Assembly: GCA_013396915.1 (NCBI GenBank) | Contig: VWZL01002825.1 | Location: 279,327 to 343,326, forward strand | DNA length: 64,000 nt | Direction: 5' to 3' | DNA from: Stercorarius parasiticus | Lineage: Eukaryota > Chordata > Aves > Charadriiformes > Stercorariidae | Shown here: positions 10,712-23,004 of the stretch, one piece after another | Numbering within the stretch: position 1 is the stretch's first letter | Layout of the letters: each line of letters begins with the position of its first letter | Made by a program: the position numbers and the translations under genes | Notes under the pieces: model-generated | The model's input: only the letters and a program-made list of their open reading frames with translations | Told to the model about the DNA's origin: nothing | Databases searched by the model: none

Positions 10712-12109
10712 TGCGCTCACGGCCGGGGCAAAAGGACCCGACGCCTTTCCGTACCAGGCTCTTACTTTTAAGCCCCCTGGGACCAAGACAGACACTAGCA
10801 GTTGTGCCAAGGCCAGTCCGTGACATTAAAGACTGAAACTCCAACCATCTGTGGTCAGAGAAAGGAAAGAGATGGAAAACGCCAAGGGGTCGGCACCGGG
10901 GCAGAAAGATGTAGCGAAAAGGGAAAAAGCGGATCCCGAATCAGGGTAGGTGATGCGCAGAAGGGGGTTCTGAAGGAAGGTGAGCGGGAATTCTGCCTTT
11001 CAGTCAAAGCCTCTGGAAAGCAACCGTAAATTATGAAAACGCGTTGGGATTTCAGCTTTTAAATCATTCAGGGACTTTTGGCAACTGCAACACGAAAGTC
11101 TTTGAATCCAGAGAGATGAGGGAAAAGCTTCAGCAGGAGATTTTTTTCAAAGGCCCGACAGGGAGGTCAGTGTTTATGGAATATTTACCAAGACTTTTGA
11201 TAGCACAAAGACAGCTTCCATGCTGGTCCAGTGGGCATCAGCCACCCCTGGGCAGGGGGGTGCCGAGTGACCCCACGGTCGATGGCAGTGGTCTCCGAGT
11301 TACTCCCGGTTTGGGCCGGGGTGACCCTGAGCATCCCTTCCCACCAGTGGCGAGACACAATCCCAGCGTCAGAGAGGAGCCAGGGCTGTTTGCTGCACCC
11401 CTGGTCGCAGCGCAGTATTGCTCCAAAACAAAATAAGCTGTAGAAGTTGGGTATTTCTTTTATTTTTTGGGGTGCTTTGAGCCTTATCTAATTAGAGGCT
11501 GTGAGACATCCTGAGACAGAAGAGAACACTCATTTGTGAATGGAAGGGAACATCGTATTATTTCCACTGCTTTATACCACAGATTTGAAGGGAAAAAAAA
11601 AAAAATTAAATCTCCTTGAAGATGAGATAATCCTGGTGGAACAATCTTGTAATATCTGCTGAAAACTGCGTGCAAGACTGAATCGTGAACTTTCAAATGG
11701 GAACGTTTCAGACGTGAGCAGTGCGTTGCCTCTAATTTAAATTCCCCTAATTCTATCCTTGAAGTTTTTGGTCCTTTAGACTTAAAAGGCAGAACTGCTA
11801 ATTCTTTGTCCTTGGGAAAGGAGACAAGACCTTTATATTCTCAAAATGGGCTTTTTTTTTTTTTTTTTCCTTAAGGAAAAATGTAATTGCATACAAACTG
11901 CAAACCCCTCTACACAATTCTCATCAGTTGCCTGAAGAGTCCCTTGGCTGAATTGTAAATCACTATGAAGTGCACCAAAATAAAAAAAAAAAAAAAAGAT
12001 CGGGGCATAAATGAGTTTTGGAGCTGGGTAGTCTGGGGTTCTGTAAGGTAATTAAATCAAGGAGACTTTCTGATCTATAGAAGGGTCAATGTAACAGGGC
12101 AGTGCTTTG
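10712..12109. other. Gene-free non-coding stretch
   Basis: No gene is supported. GC-richer sequence lies at 11220-11410. A/T homopolymers lie at 11593-11605, 11852-11868 and 11982-11997. TAATTAGAG occurs at about 11489-11497. Confidence 0.5.
11852..11868. repeat. Poly-T tract
   Basis: Seventeen T residues in a row. No SINE or processed-gene body was recognised next to it, so it is not scored as a retroposon tail. Confidence 0.9.
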
Positions 12110-12400
12110 AACCATGGTCTCATTAAGACACAATTGCCGCCTTCGCTTCCCAGATTGTTTATAACAGAGGGCTTATTCCTAAGCAGTCAATAACTGGAGA
12201 ACATAAATCACAGCACAGAAAGAGTTATTCCTGGTTTATGGGCCAGATCCTCAGCTGGTATAAATCACGGTTGCCCCAGTGATGTCACCTGAGCCATGCT
12301 TTATTTATACAATCCAAAGATCTGTCTCATACTGTTCTCATTTTATTGGCTTTTATTGACTCATTCTGTAGGCACAGATTTTCATATATGAAATGAAGGT
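12110..12400. promoter_or_regulatory. Candidate conserved non-coding element
   Basis: The block holds TTGTTTATAA (forkhead-like), gagttattcctgg, a CRE-like TGATGTCA near 12280, and several TTTATTTATA strings, with no open frame of note. Part of it (12238-12272) resembles an ancient amniote repeat and is listed separately, so the block may be an exapted repeat. Confidence 0.25.
12238..12300 (+). mobile_element. Possible ancient amniote interspersed repeat
   Basis: The string gggccagatcctcagctg followed by gtataaatca closely resembles, from memory, a sequence that recurs many times in turtle and crocodile genomes (gggccagatcctcagctg then gtgtaaatca). I cannot assign the family with certainty; a non-autonomous DNA transposon is likely. 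The rest of that repeat is not recognisable here. Confidence 0.35.
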
Positions 12401-15079
12401 GGAGATAATTGAGGTATGCGAAAAGTAATTTTGTAAAATTTTCAAGGGAAAATCTGAATCGTTCTCTTCCTTCCCCCTTCATTTTATTAAAAAATAGTTA
12501 CCATGTGAATTTTTGTCAGCTCATAACCATTTCCCTCAATACCACCATGGTCACTTCGCACACTCTTTTGCAAACTGTTCCAGTGGTCTTTGTATGATTT
12601 AATGGCGCTGCTTCTAAATTTTAATTAAATTCAGAAGGGCCGTCCCCAGGCTCAGCACCGACAGAGGCAGCGATGGCAGCAGACCCCAGGTCCGTTGCTC
12701 TGCAGGGGCATGTCCAAGTCTGACCTCCCACGCGTGCAACAGAAGAGCACAAACCTGCTGTTCGGGACCCTTTCTGCTAGCCTGTGCTTAGTGTGGGGCT
12801 CTAACAGATAATGGAAAGATGAATCTCCAAAAATCCTCTCCAGAGCTGAAGATCAGCTGAAGATCAGCTTTGGTCCACTGGCTGAGCCATGGGGTGGCAC
12901 GGGACATGGCCAGCAGACCTCCTCCCACAGCCAGGGAGCCGAGGGGAGCACAGTATCTGCTTTAGACGCCAGCAACACCGATTTCAAATATCCCAACCGC
13001 CGAGGCAGTCCGGCTTTGCTCCTCTCAGTCCGACCTCAGCATCACGCCCGAACAGCCCGGCGTGGACAGCTGAGAGCAAGCAAGCAATACCCTCCAGCCT
13101 ACAGAGCTCCTCTAACAAAACATTATTACTAATAACTAATTAAACTTACAAAAGATCCTTTCTGGTTTTGCTCCAGCGGTTGCTGTGAGCAAATCTGGTG
13201 GTATGAAGTCATTTTTATATGTCCTGGTTGTATTTCATCATGCTGATGTCAGGACTGAAGTCACCAGTGTCAATATGTGAAGCTGGAGATCAATATTAAA
13301 TACTGGATTTAGGATCCATTGACAAAGTTGTAGCTCTGACTGCATTCGACCACTTTTGGCTGACAGGGAGCCAGAGGGGTTTTTCCATGTCATTCAGTTA
13401 AAGGAGTTTCCACTGCCTGGCTTTCTTCTCGTGCTACACCATAGTGCGGTGACAACATTCATTTGGAAAAAAGAAGAAAATAAAGATGTCTCCGAGGAAA
13501 TAGTAAAAAAAATTATGAAAGAAATCTCCAGAGAACAAAACATCAAACCAGCAAAGAGACTGAACGTGACAAAGCAGCCGAGGAATAATGTGAAAAACTG
13601 ATGAGCAGAGCTGCAGATCCTTGAAAACAATAAACAAGCAGAATCTATTTAATTAGGGATGACTGTAACTCTGCTTCTCTGGGTTAAACCAGTGAACTTT
13701 TATATCTATCTGGGATTTTGGCACTCAGATAACAGTGTGGCCAGGCATTTCAGTTCTCTGCTGTTCTCTTTGCAACACGCAGAAATTATGTCCACTATTT
13801 TTTCCGTGAAAAGTTATGAGCGTTTTATTCCAAGCTGTTTTCACAAATCAAAGCTGTCACTACAGCGAGGGCGAAATATTCATGGGATATCCACACTGTC
13901 CTCCTCCTGCTTCTCTCAGAGGGGGTTGAACATATGTGTTTAAGAACAAATAATAATACGCTGTATTTAAATACCTTTATATGGCAGAATAGGCATGTGC
14001 CTGGGAAGGAAACGCCAGAGGAGATACGATCTGCATGAACAGGGTACAAGGTAACGAGGCAAAGATTTGCATCCCAGCCCTGCAAGCATCACTCCTTCCC
14101 TCTGCCCTGCTTCTCCTCCAGCTCCCTGTCCATCTTAGCTCTTGACCTGGGAAAGACAGACTTTATTCCCTTCTGCGTTTAAGATGACACCTATAACTTC
14201 ATCTCATGGGATGCTCCTGGTTGCTGCCATGTAATAAAACCCCCAGAACCACAACCACTGATTTGTTTCTCTAAACAGACTGAAGCCTATACATTTTCCT
14301 GGTGATGTTTAATATATTTGTACAGTATTCATACGCACACCTATATTATATATACGCGGCTGTCTTCATGCTCGCCACCTGCAAGTTCATCACCTTCACT
14401 AATCCATCCTTTTCCCATCAACTTTCTCCAGCTCTCCCGAGTGATTTGGAAGCCTCAAACCCTCACAGGTGGCAGCGTTTCTTCCTGAACTTGTGATGGC
14501 ACTTTCTCTTAACTTCCTCTTAGCCTGGAGATCTTTCTTATGCTCCTAATCTTCCTGAAACCATCATTTCTTATCCAAATCTGCTTAAGCAGTTGGAGAG
14601 TAACGTTCATTTCCAGGCAATATGTGCGCAAACTTGGATGAGGGCTGGTTTGCAAACGCAGCTGCCTATAATCCGGAATAAAATTAAACCTTAATCACCG
14701 TGTTCCGAAGGAAAGATTTGTCACTGCCCAGCAAACATGTATCTTAATAAAGACATTCATTCTTGCGGACCACAAATCCATTCGTATCCACTGGCTTAAA
14801 AGGATGCGCATCTGCGCACGGGGACTTTGGATTTTCCCCATCTGAAGCAGTATGTTGCTGTTAAGAGAGGCTTATATATAAACGCTGGGGACCCTTACAG
14901 CAGGATACGTCATTATCGCTGTCCGAATGACACTGGCATCATCAGGCCATGAAGGGCTGGCTGTGGAAGGCACCGTAGTGTAAGGAGCCGCTGGCAGCCC
15001 GGGCACCGGGCAGGGAAAGCGCAGCTCCAGCCCTGCCGTGGGGGAAGGAGCCGAGCTGCAGATGAATTCAAGGCTCTTT
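12401..15079. other. Gene-free non-coding stretch
   Basis: No gene is supported. An 11-bp unit, agctgaagatc, is tandemly repeated at 12844-12865. A single POU octamer complement ATTTGCAT lies at 14065-14072. AT-rich sequence from 13640 to 13980 alternates with neutral sequence. An open frame at 13356-13601 (plus) is lysine-rich but matches no family and is taken as chance. Confidence 0.5.
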
Positions 15080-15185
15080 TTCTTGTGTGACACTGGACCG
15101 TGACAGAGGTTAGAAATGAACCTAGGTCTCCTGAGCCACCGCCCTGTGCACTAACCACACGATTTTTTTCATCCTCTCCGTTTCT
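15080..15185 (-). mobile_element. MIR-like tRNA-derived SINE relic
   Basis: Read on the minus strand, the sequence gives tgtggttagtgcacaggg, then ctcaggagacctaggttcat, then cctctgtcac. This is the layout of the tRNA-related head of an amniote MIR/CORE-type SINE: a "gtggttag-gca" segment, "caggagacctgggttc" with the pol III B box (ggttcatttct, plus-strand 15112-15122), and "ctctgccac". The downstream core is diverged. It is an old insertion and is not transcribed on its own. Confidence 0.7.
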
Positions 15186-17483
15186 CAACTGCTAGTAATT
15201 ACACTTAGAAATGCTCTGGAAGCCAAAACAAACAAGCGAGAGATTTCCAGTGAGCTTTCAGTTTGTTATTAATCCTTCAAAGATGGTTTTGTCCACAAGG
15301 CAATACAGAAAGTTATCATGTTGCTAAGCCCGCTTCTCTGCTTTGCGTGTTTGCGGCATCATTTCTCTCCGATGAGCGAATTTGCGTACGAGCTGACATC
15401 TCCCTTTTTGGACTGGACAGTTTCTCTCTCACATGATGGGAAAAACAAATTCCATGCTGAATCAGAACGCAGCCTGCACAACTAATATGATCTGGTTTTG
15501 CTTCAAAGGACAGGGATTTTGGTCACTCAGGACCTACCTTAGAACTGACTGGAAGCAATTTTGTGCATGTTTTTTTTTCCCACCGTACTACGAAGTATTA
15601 CCTCATGAGGAGAGCATTCTGGGGTGACAGTAAATATCCGTACTGGGTTATTTGTTTTCTGCGTGAGATTTCCTATTGCTTATCTCTAACTTTAAATAGA
15701 ATCTGTGGAAAAAAAATAGGCATTTAGTGGATTTTTCTATACTACATTATTTTTACATGGATGTGAAAAATCCAGCCCCTATTCATCCTGCACTGCGTCA
15801 CCGGAATGTGCTTATCACAGGTGAATCTATTGAAGAAAGTCATCTTTATTGACACTTTGCCTTTTTCCTTGGAGCCTATTCATGCATGACCTCATGGAGC
15901 TTCATAAGAGTTGGCTGCAGACCGGGCGCAGTGTCCCTCTAATTAGCAACATTATCTCACCTGGCATCATACTTTACATCAGCAGACGTTATCTGGAAGA
16001 TCTAATTCAAGAGAAACCGATGGGAATATTTCAATCCTGTTACGGACTTTTCTTCTCAAGCTTTGTAATTAATTCCCACTGCCTCAGGCGGGCTGTAGTA
16101 GCGGTGACAGACAAGCTGTGCTCCACCACAAGAGCAAGCCAAAGCCCAGGTTGCCATGTTCAACTGGGCGTCCTGTCCCACCGTGGTTGGTGGCTCTTCC
16201 TCTGCTTCTGCTGTCTCTGATACGACCGCGGCAATACAAAGGCAACACATGGTGATACGTTTCCCAGTAAGTATTAATGACTAAGGAAACTCCAGTCCAC
16301 AGTAGTGCGGCATGTCAGGAGAGACCCATTCGCCTTTCCTTCCCCTGCCTTCAAGCCTTGCAGATTTCTAGGAATAAAGCATCTCGTGTCATTCTCCAAA
16401 GTTGAACACTATAGCATGAAAGACTATTTCCAGAGTTCCAGGGCAGTCACCGAAGAGTCCATTTAATGAAACTTCAACTTCTAAGGAAGAGATTGTTTAC
16501 AAGCATTTGGGCCAAAAACGCAGGTAAAACTGCAGGAAATTCTGCTTGGCTTTGAAGCCAGTGAGTTCATTCAAATGCTTGGGATTTAGACCTAAAAGTC
16601 CTTTTTGAAATGGACTAGTGGCATTGTTAGGCTCTTTACCTAAAAATCTGGGTCACGGGGTTTCATGCTGGTCTGTTCGATGGGTGTCAGGGTATTCCCA
16701 TAACTCCGCCGAGTACTGTAAGCGCAGACCTCATTATAAGGCAGAAAATTCATATAAGGCTGGATTAGAGCCAAACAAACCTCCTAAGACAAAAATCAAA
16801 GGCAGGCTGATGCCCAAATATCCGCGCGGCCATTTAAACCCAACCTACAGTACATGTTTTACATCAGAAATTACGACGTCGTGAAGTGTGGAGGTGACTC
16901 AGATGCCAGCGTGTGTAAACACTGCTGGTCTGCCCCGCGGACGCGCATCCAACCGAGCACACGCCGTCCGACCGAGCCTTCTTGGGTAGTAGGTAGAGCT
17001 GGACCTCAGCCAAAGCTTGAAGACACATAGATCAAGATTTCAGACTCCCTCTATAAAGTTCAAGTAAGTTGGCACACGTGTTTCAGTGCTGGCCGAGTCC
17101 TAGTTTTAACTACTTCTCCGGGTAGATTGGGTATAGCTGCTCTAAAGTGAAGACTGACTGGCTCAAATTTATTTTTAAAACTAAACTAACCAGATGATTT
17201 TTTTATCTGACTATAGGCCAGTCCAACCCACATGAAGAAAAGGCTAGAGCACAGATCAAACATTTCTTGGCCAACATGGCACTGCTATTAGGGGAGATTT
17301 CCAGCAACCTCTGTCACAAGTTGCAAGATATTTATCAGAAACAAATGGAGTTTGAAATTTCATGACATTTAATTTTTTAAGACAGTAATTGCCTATTTCC
17401 TTACCAAAATTAGAAACAGAAAATGTTTTCAGAAGTCCTCTCTCCAGCAACCTCTATTGTGATTCAGTTTCTTTTCTTTGCAG
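15186..17483. other. Gene-free non-coding stretch
   Basis: No gene is supported. The sequence is close to the window's average composition with no recognised repeats. The string gggtagtaggtag near 16984 was checked as a let-7-like seed and rejected. Confidence 0.5.
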
Positions 17484-17610
17484 CTAAGGCATTGATCCCT
17501 CTGTAACAGAAGCCCAGCGCAGCCTCATACCCGATGAGCTGAGTTCCAGTGCAGGCAGGAGCAGGGCCAGGAGGGGAGCAACAGGTCTCTTCTGCTGCCG
17601 GAGGAGCGAG
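17484..17610 (+). other. Candidate non-coding exon (splice-site pair)
   Basis: A good acceptor, with the pyrimidine tract ttcttttctttgcag at 17469-17483, precedes 127 bases that end at a good donor, GAG|gtgagc (17611). All three forward frames have stops within the first 25 bases, so it could only be a non-coding or UTR exon. Splice-like pairs arise by chance in 64 kb, so confidence is low. Confidence 0.15.
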
Positions 17611-20600
17611 GTGAGCGTGCTTTCAAGAGAATGACTCAGGCAGCTGCAAGATATAAGTTTCACTTTACCAATCTCTCAAGGAGACAACAACTTTGCTTGC
17701 CATTAAAGTCCTTCTGGAAGCTACTGTACTTGTCCTTAAAAATTAAAGGACGGAAATGGGTTGTCTGTAAAGGTTCTTCCAGTTCACCACTCAGAAACCG
17801 AAGAGCAGAAGGTGAAGAATAGCTGTTTGAAATATATGTCTGTGTGCAAATATATATATATATACAGAGTCATAACGTGGACGCAACCTTCCACAAAGTG
17901 ACATGCAAAACCACGTGGACCACTTGCAGATTTGGGTTGCCTCTCAGTCCACCACATTAAGAGAGAGCAAGCGAGTGAGAACATGGACAGTTTGCAGGAG
18001 GTGACCATAGGAAAAAGCAGATATATTATGCAATTTAGTCATCTTGCTGGTGTTGCTTCCCATATCCTTACCTTGTCTTGGTGATACGCCCTGCAAAGCC
18101 ACCACCCACCGCAAATGGACGCGCAGGTGAATTGCCAATGGCGATGTCCAGATGGATGCGACCCCATCCACTTGCTTGAAGTTTCTTAGAAAGATCTTCG
18201 CTGTGACTGTAAATTTTTTAAACAGCTGTCAGGTCACCAGTCACTGCTCACTGCCTCCATCTGTGGTGTGGGCATGTCTTACGGGTAAAGTATTAACTAG
18301 CGCAATTATCTTTTGATGAATTAGCGGTATTAAGCAAACTTCATTTCAATTATACCTACCTTCCACCCTTTTTTTCCGCATGTCCCAGCTGTAAACATTT
18401 GTAAAATGCCTCAGTAACTCTTAGAAATGATTGTACCACAGTTAACAAGAAATTCCAGAGTCCCACATAAAATCGTGCTTGGAATGCAAACTAAAACTAC
18501 TGGGCAAAGCAAATGAATTATCATTATTCTCACAAGTACTTCACGGAGCAATCTGTGCTCCAGGGATCTTGCTGTACCTTCAGAGGTTTCTGAAGGACAT
18601 GAAATTATATTGCCCCAAGCATGTGCTGTATAACCTTCAAATCCCTGCCGCATAAGTGTGGGTAAACACTCGAAGGAATAATTAATTGGTATAATGGCAG
18701 GACCTGCAGATCCGACTGACAGGAGTGGACAAAGGAACACATCATGTGTCTTCCTCTGAATGCGATCAGACTCGCTCTCTAAAGCAGATCTTGGAAGACT
18801 TAATTTCAGAGGAAAGCATTTCTACTACTGAAAATACCCTGCCCTCAACACAGTATCAGCTAATGCAGTAGTACTTCTGGTGGGTGGTGGCTGAAAACAG
18901 AGGTGGTTTTAAGGAGATGAGGTGAAAATTAAAGTAAGACATCAGGTGTGACCATGCGGTTACCGCCTTTTATCCTGCTGCTGGGCCACCAGTATCCCAC
19001 CCTTGAACCCCAGATTTTCCTTTTGATGTCACTCTTTTTCTCTCACATCTCTGTACCCTACTGATCCGTTTTCTCCCGGTCGTTTTAAAGTCTAAACCTT
19101 CCCCTTTATGTCTCTTGTATCCCTTCCAAATAGGGAAAATTATCGTTATGGCTGAATTTACAATGAAGAAAATTATCATAGGGATCACACGGCTTTGCTA
19201 AGGACTCTGTGCACGTGTCCCCACATGTACAGTTATGGGACCTTGCGTCACTTCTCATGGGGGATCCCCTCTGACGGATGCTGGAGGCTGGTAGATATTG
19301 CTGCATATTAGGACTGAAAAGCTGTTCTGAGAGCACGGGGAAAGAGCTGAGCAAAGACCTCGCTGCCTTCTCCAGGAGCTGGGATGCTGATGCTCCCCTC
19401 TCCCTCCCATGAAGCCTCACGCCGGACACAGATGGTTTCTGGGTCCCTAATCCATGGACCAGCCCGTGTCTCACGGATGGGGTCACGTAGCAGGAGAAGG
19501 AGGCTGAGGCCACGGAGCAGAGCATCTCCCGTTACACCACCCAGACACGGGCACGCAGACACTGACTGACCCCACGAGCAGGAGTGCTCTGGGGATGGGT
19601 CCTCATCGTGTCACCAGAGGGACAGAGGTCTCACGTGGTGGGAAAGTTGTGTATTGAGAGGCCTGCTACCAATAAATCTGGTCGGAAACCTGAATCTAGG
19701 TTTACAGCAGCTGAATTACGTTCAACGCCTAAAATCCTCGCAAAGGCTTTTAGGTATAGGAAAACATCCAGTGGCTGCAAGGGTTACATTACACCTTGTG
19801 ACTGGGAAAACCTCCGGCAGCAGTCAGTGACTCATGCAGTCTATAGCGTAATTACAGCTCCGCAGACCCAGAGTATGCTTTGGATTTGCTCCACAGACAC
19901 CAGGTAATTACTACCCTATAGATCCAAGGCTTTTCAAGGATTTATAGGGCTGGCATGTGGTACACGCCGTGGAAAAACAGCGCATCGGGCATGATATAAC
20001 AGGTATGATACTGTATATTAATTTCCATGGAAACCCTTGTGGGTAAACTGATGCAAGACCAAACGGAGCATCAACTAGCAATTGTGCCGTGATCGGTGAG
20101 CACTTGCTGATCAGTGTTCATGCCTGGGCTAAAGGTTTCTTTGTAGGGTCAGCTAGGATGAGATCATTAGTGCTCTTTGGGGAACGCCTCGTCATACCCA
20201 CAGGAGCTCTGTGGGAAGAAAAAATGATCACTCGTTAAGTAAAAGTGCTAAAAGATTTTTACCAATTGCCTGCTGACAAATCAGTGGAACATCTGAGTAG
20301 TCGTCTCTTGGTGCAACTCTATCAAGACCAGCAAAACCACAGCGGAGTTGGACTTAAATTGCCCCACTGCCTTTTGAGCAGTTCAGTGTTTTCTAAATTC
20401 TTCCCTCTCTCATTTTTCATTCTTGCTGTGACTTTCCAGCAGGCAGCAGAGACAAGGTACATGCTGAGTGATCATCCTGTTCGGTTTTCCACATCCGACA
20501 CTCAAAAAAAGAAAAAAAAATACGCGGAGAGGAAAGAACGGTTTGCAGCGAGCGATAACAGCTCTGCCTGTTGCTACCAGGGGACATCGCTGACGTGAGG

Positions 20601-22700
20601 ATGCCGGTGTTAAAGCACGTGGGCTGGGTAATGGCATGCTAGGAAAGTAGGCGAGTTTGGTGGCCACGGACCACTGAAGGCAGAAGGGATGGGACACGCA
20701 AAAGGTCGGTGGCAGAGCAGGAACCGAGCAGAGGCGAGGTCTGCGCCAGCCTCCGTGCAGCTGTCTGGATCAGTCGCGGGGCTGCTGGGGTGCCGTGGCA
20801 TACCTGGGCTGCGTTTCAAGTCGACCTCAGCTGATTTATGGGCTGGATGGAGACCTATAAAACCTGTGGCGATTCTGCATGGGGGTTTCTCTGTGAAGCT
20901 CAGCAAAACTGTGAAACTCCAGCTGAGCTTTGTCCTGATTTTTCTGAAACTCGGATAAATGTAAACCAAAAGCCTCAACCCAAATACTGCCAAATTACGG
21001 GGGATGTGCCAAAATGGAGATTATTTTTAAATATCTTCCCCAGTTTTGTGGCTTATGGGATGGGCATAGGGATACTAAGCAATAAACAAAGGAATAGAGA
21101 GACAGTGTTTTGTGAACTCTGTACATGACCTTTTCCACGAGGTGAAGTTATTGTATAAGACTTTCCTGTCTGAATGGGAAGGGAATGAGCAGGACAACAC
21201 AATAAACGATCTCTCAGCAAATGCCGATGACTCAATTACAAGGGTATGGCCTAATTTCAAGGTCCCAGCCAAACTGAAACAGCTGCTGAGCCACACTTGG
21301 GTGTAAGGCATCACAGGAGCGGTCCCCCTTGGATCGGAAGGGCAGTCAGCGGTCCAGGGCTGTCCAGAAAAAGATAGTCTCTAGAAAAGTCTAAAAAACC
21401 TCAGATGCATCTATCTAACATCAGGGGATAAGCAAGCTCTAGGTAGAGAGATACAGAGTGATTTACTGCCCTTAAAATCTGTTTTCTCTTAAAAGTCTTT
21501 TCTCTAAATAAAAATCTTTCTCTAAATAAATAGGACTTGGCTCCGAATGGGCCCTTTCTTTACTGTATACCAGTGTCATCGCTCCCAGAAAGCAGAGAAC
21601 CACAGGCAGTGAAAATAGGTCAGGCCTGCTGAGGTAATAGGGATAACTACCCTCAGTCCCAGCCTGCAAACGGGAAAACAAGTGTGATTTCTCCCCAAAA
21701 CTCAGGATACGAAGCTGGAATGATGTGTGCTCGAGAAACCCTGGAAGTGCTGGGGCAGGTGCCCACGCCGGCTCCTGCAAAGCATCAGCAGCTGGACCAT
21801 CTGCACCGGCCAGTGCTTGGGTGGAGAGGAAGGGAAGGAGGGAGGACAATTAACCCTTCCCCATGAGAGGAAGAGCAAGAAAAGCAATGTTTGTCAATAG
21901 GAAACATGAAAAAAAAGCCAACCCTCAAACCCAACGGTCCTAATTCCACCCATCAGATAAGCTAATGGAGCATTAACACTTCTCCATTTCACCCTTCCTG
22001 CCCTGCCCTGCAATTTGCAAATGGAACAGACGCCTCTGCATCCCTTTGCTCTTGCTAAGCCCATCCTATCCCACATTTATCTGCTGGAATCACAGCCCAG
22101 CACACGTATCAGTTCCTGTTATTAAATCAACAAAAATGGTGATGTTGACAAATGACAGCAGCTTTCTCCATCCTGGAGTGCTGATGGTGTGATGGTGACC
22201 CGTCCTTCCGGGGGAGCAGGGACACGTCCAGAGCTCTGGAAGTTTTGAAGGGTATGGTGACGGGGCAAAGGGGCTGACTGCCAGGGCTTCCCCCGCTTAC
22301 CCAGCGGGGTTTAGAGCCCACGTCCTTTCCCATTTGACTGCACAGGGACAGGGAAGAAGGCACGACTTTCTGAGAGCTGCTGAATGAAACACAAGGCAGC
22401 ACCTTCTCCTTTGCAGGGATATTAGCAGCGATGTTCCCCTGAGCGCGCACATCGCTCGGGGAGTTCTCACGGCCTTTCACTGGGAGCAAATATTGTGATC
22501 GCATTACGCCTACCCCGCAGTCTTCACAGGGCTATAAAACCCTGCCATGGCTTGAAGCTTGTGCATTCAAAAGGAATAAGTCTACTTTTCACCAATTCAT
22601 GAAAGTTTAAGTTGAGAGGTGAAGTGTCACTTAGCCTCTGTATAAGCCTCTTTCCCCAGTTCACAGCTCACTGAAGGCCAGGCTTTTAGCCCGGTATATC
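17611..22700. other. Gene-free non-coding stretch
   Basis: No gene is supported in these 5 kb. A short TA repeat lies at 17851-17864. GC-richer patches lie at 19330-19570 and 21730-21850 and produce overlapping chance frames on both strands. The sequence at 19980-20060 (with gatataacaggtatgatac and TTAATTTCCATGGAAA) is AT-rich and could be a conserved element. No transposon was recognised. Confidence 0.5.
17851..17864. repeat. (TA)7 microsatellite
   Basis: Seven TA units in a row. Short and probably polymorphic. Confidence 0.9.
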
Positions 22701-22875
22701 TTCTAGAAAGGCATCCAGCCTTGCTGTGAAGTGATAAAAAGGTCCACTGCCTCCTGCAGTAATTTCTTTCCAAGGATTATTTCACCCTGCTCTTAAATCT
22801 GTTCATCTAATTTCTTGTTATACTCAGTAGCTTCCAGCTACTGACTTTTGATGCATCCATCAAAACAGAGCAAAG
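22701..22875 (-). mobile_element. Old CR1/L3-type LINE relic
   Basis: On the plus strand it reads gaaaggcatccagccttg, then cagtaatttctttccaagga, then ttcttgttatactcag and cttccagcta. This is the reverse complement of the 3' region of old amniote CR1 elements (recalled pattern: "gaaaggcatctggtcttg", "cagtaatttgttccaatggt", "ttcttgttatgcctt"). It is heavily diverged and carries no usable frame. Confidence 0.6.
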
Positions 22876-22979
22876 TATTCCAGGATCAGCCTCTTCCGCC
22901 ATTTCTGTCCCTGTAAACTCCTATATCTGTGCGTTATTCTGCACTTTACTTGTTTTGTCATTATTTTTTTTTAATGCAG

Positions 22980-22998
22980 AGTGCATCGGACAAACATC
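22980..22998 (+). other. Candidate 19-nt microexon
   Basis: The acceptor is ttattttttttttaatgcag (ending at 22979) and the donor is a full-consensus gtaagt (22999-23004), with only 19 bases between. It lies just after a CR1 relic. Nineteen is not a multiple of three, so it would shift frame. It may be a chance pairing of a good acceptor and a good donor. Confidence 0.12.
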
Positions 22999-23004
22999 GT
23001 AAGT

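Noticed and set aside
12650..12675. RE1/NRSF-like ctcagcacc...gacag
   Set aside because: Only the left half fits; the right half and spacing do not.
16984..17002. let-7-like string gggtagtaggtag
   Set aside because: Lacks the correct mature sequence and no hairpin partner was seen.
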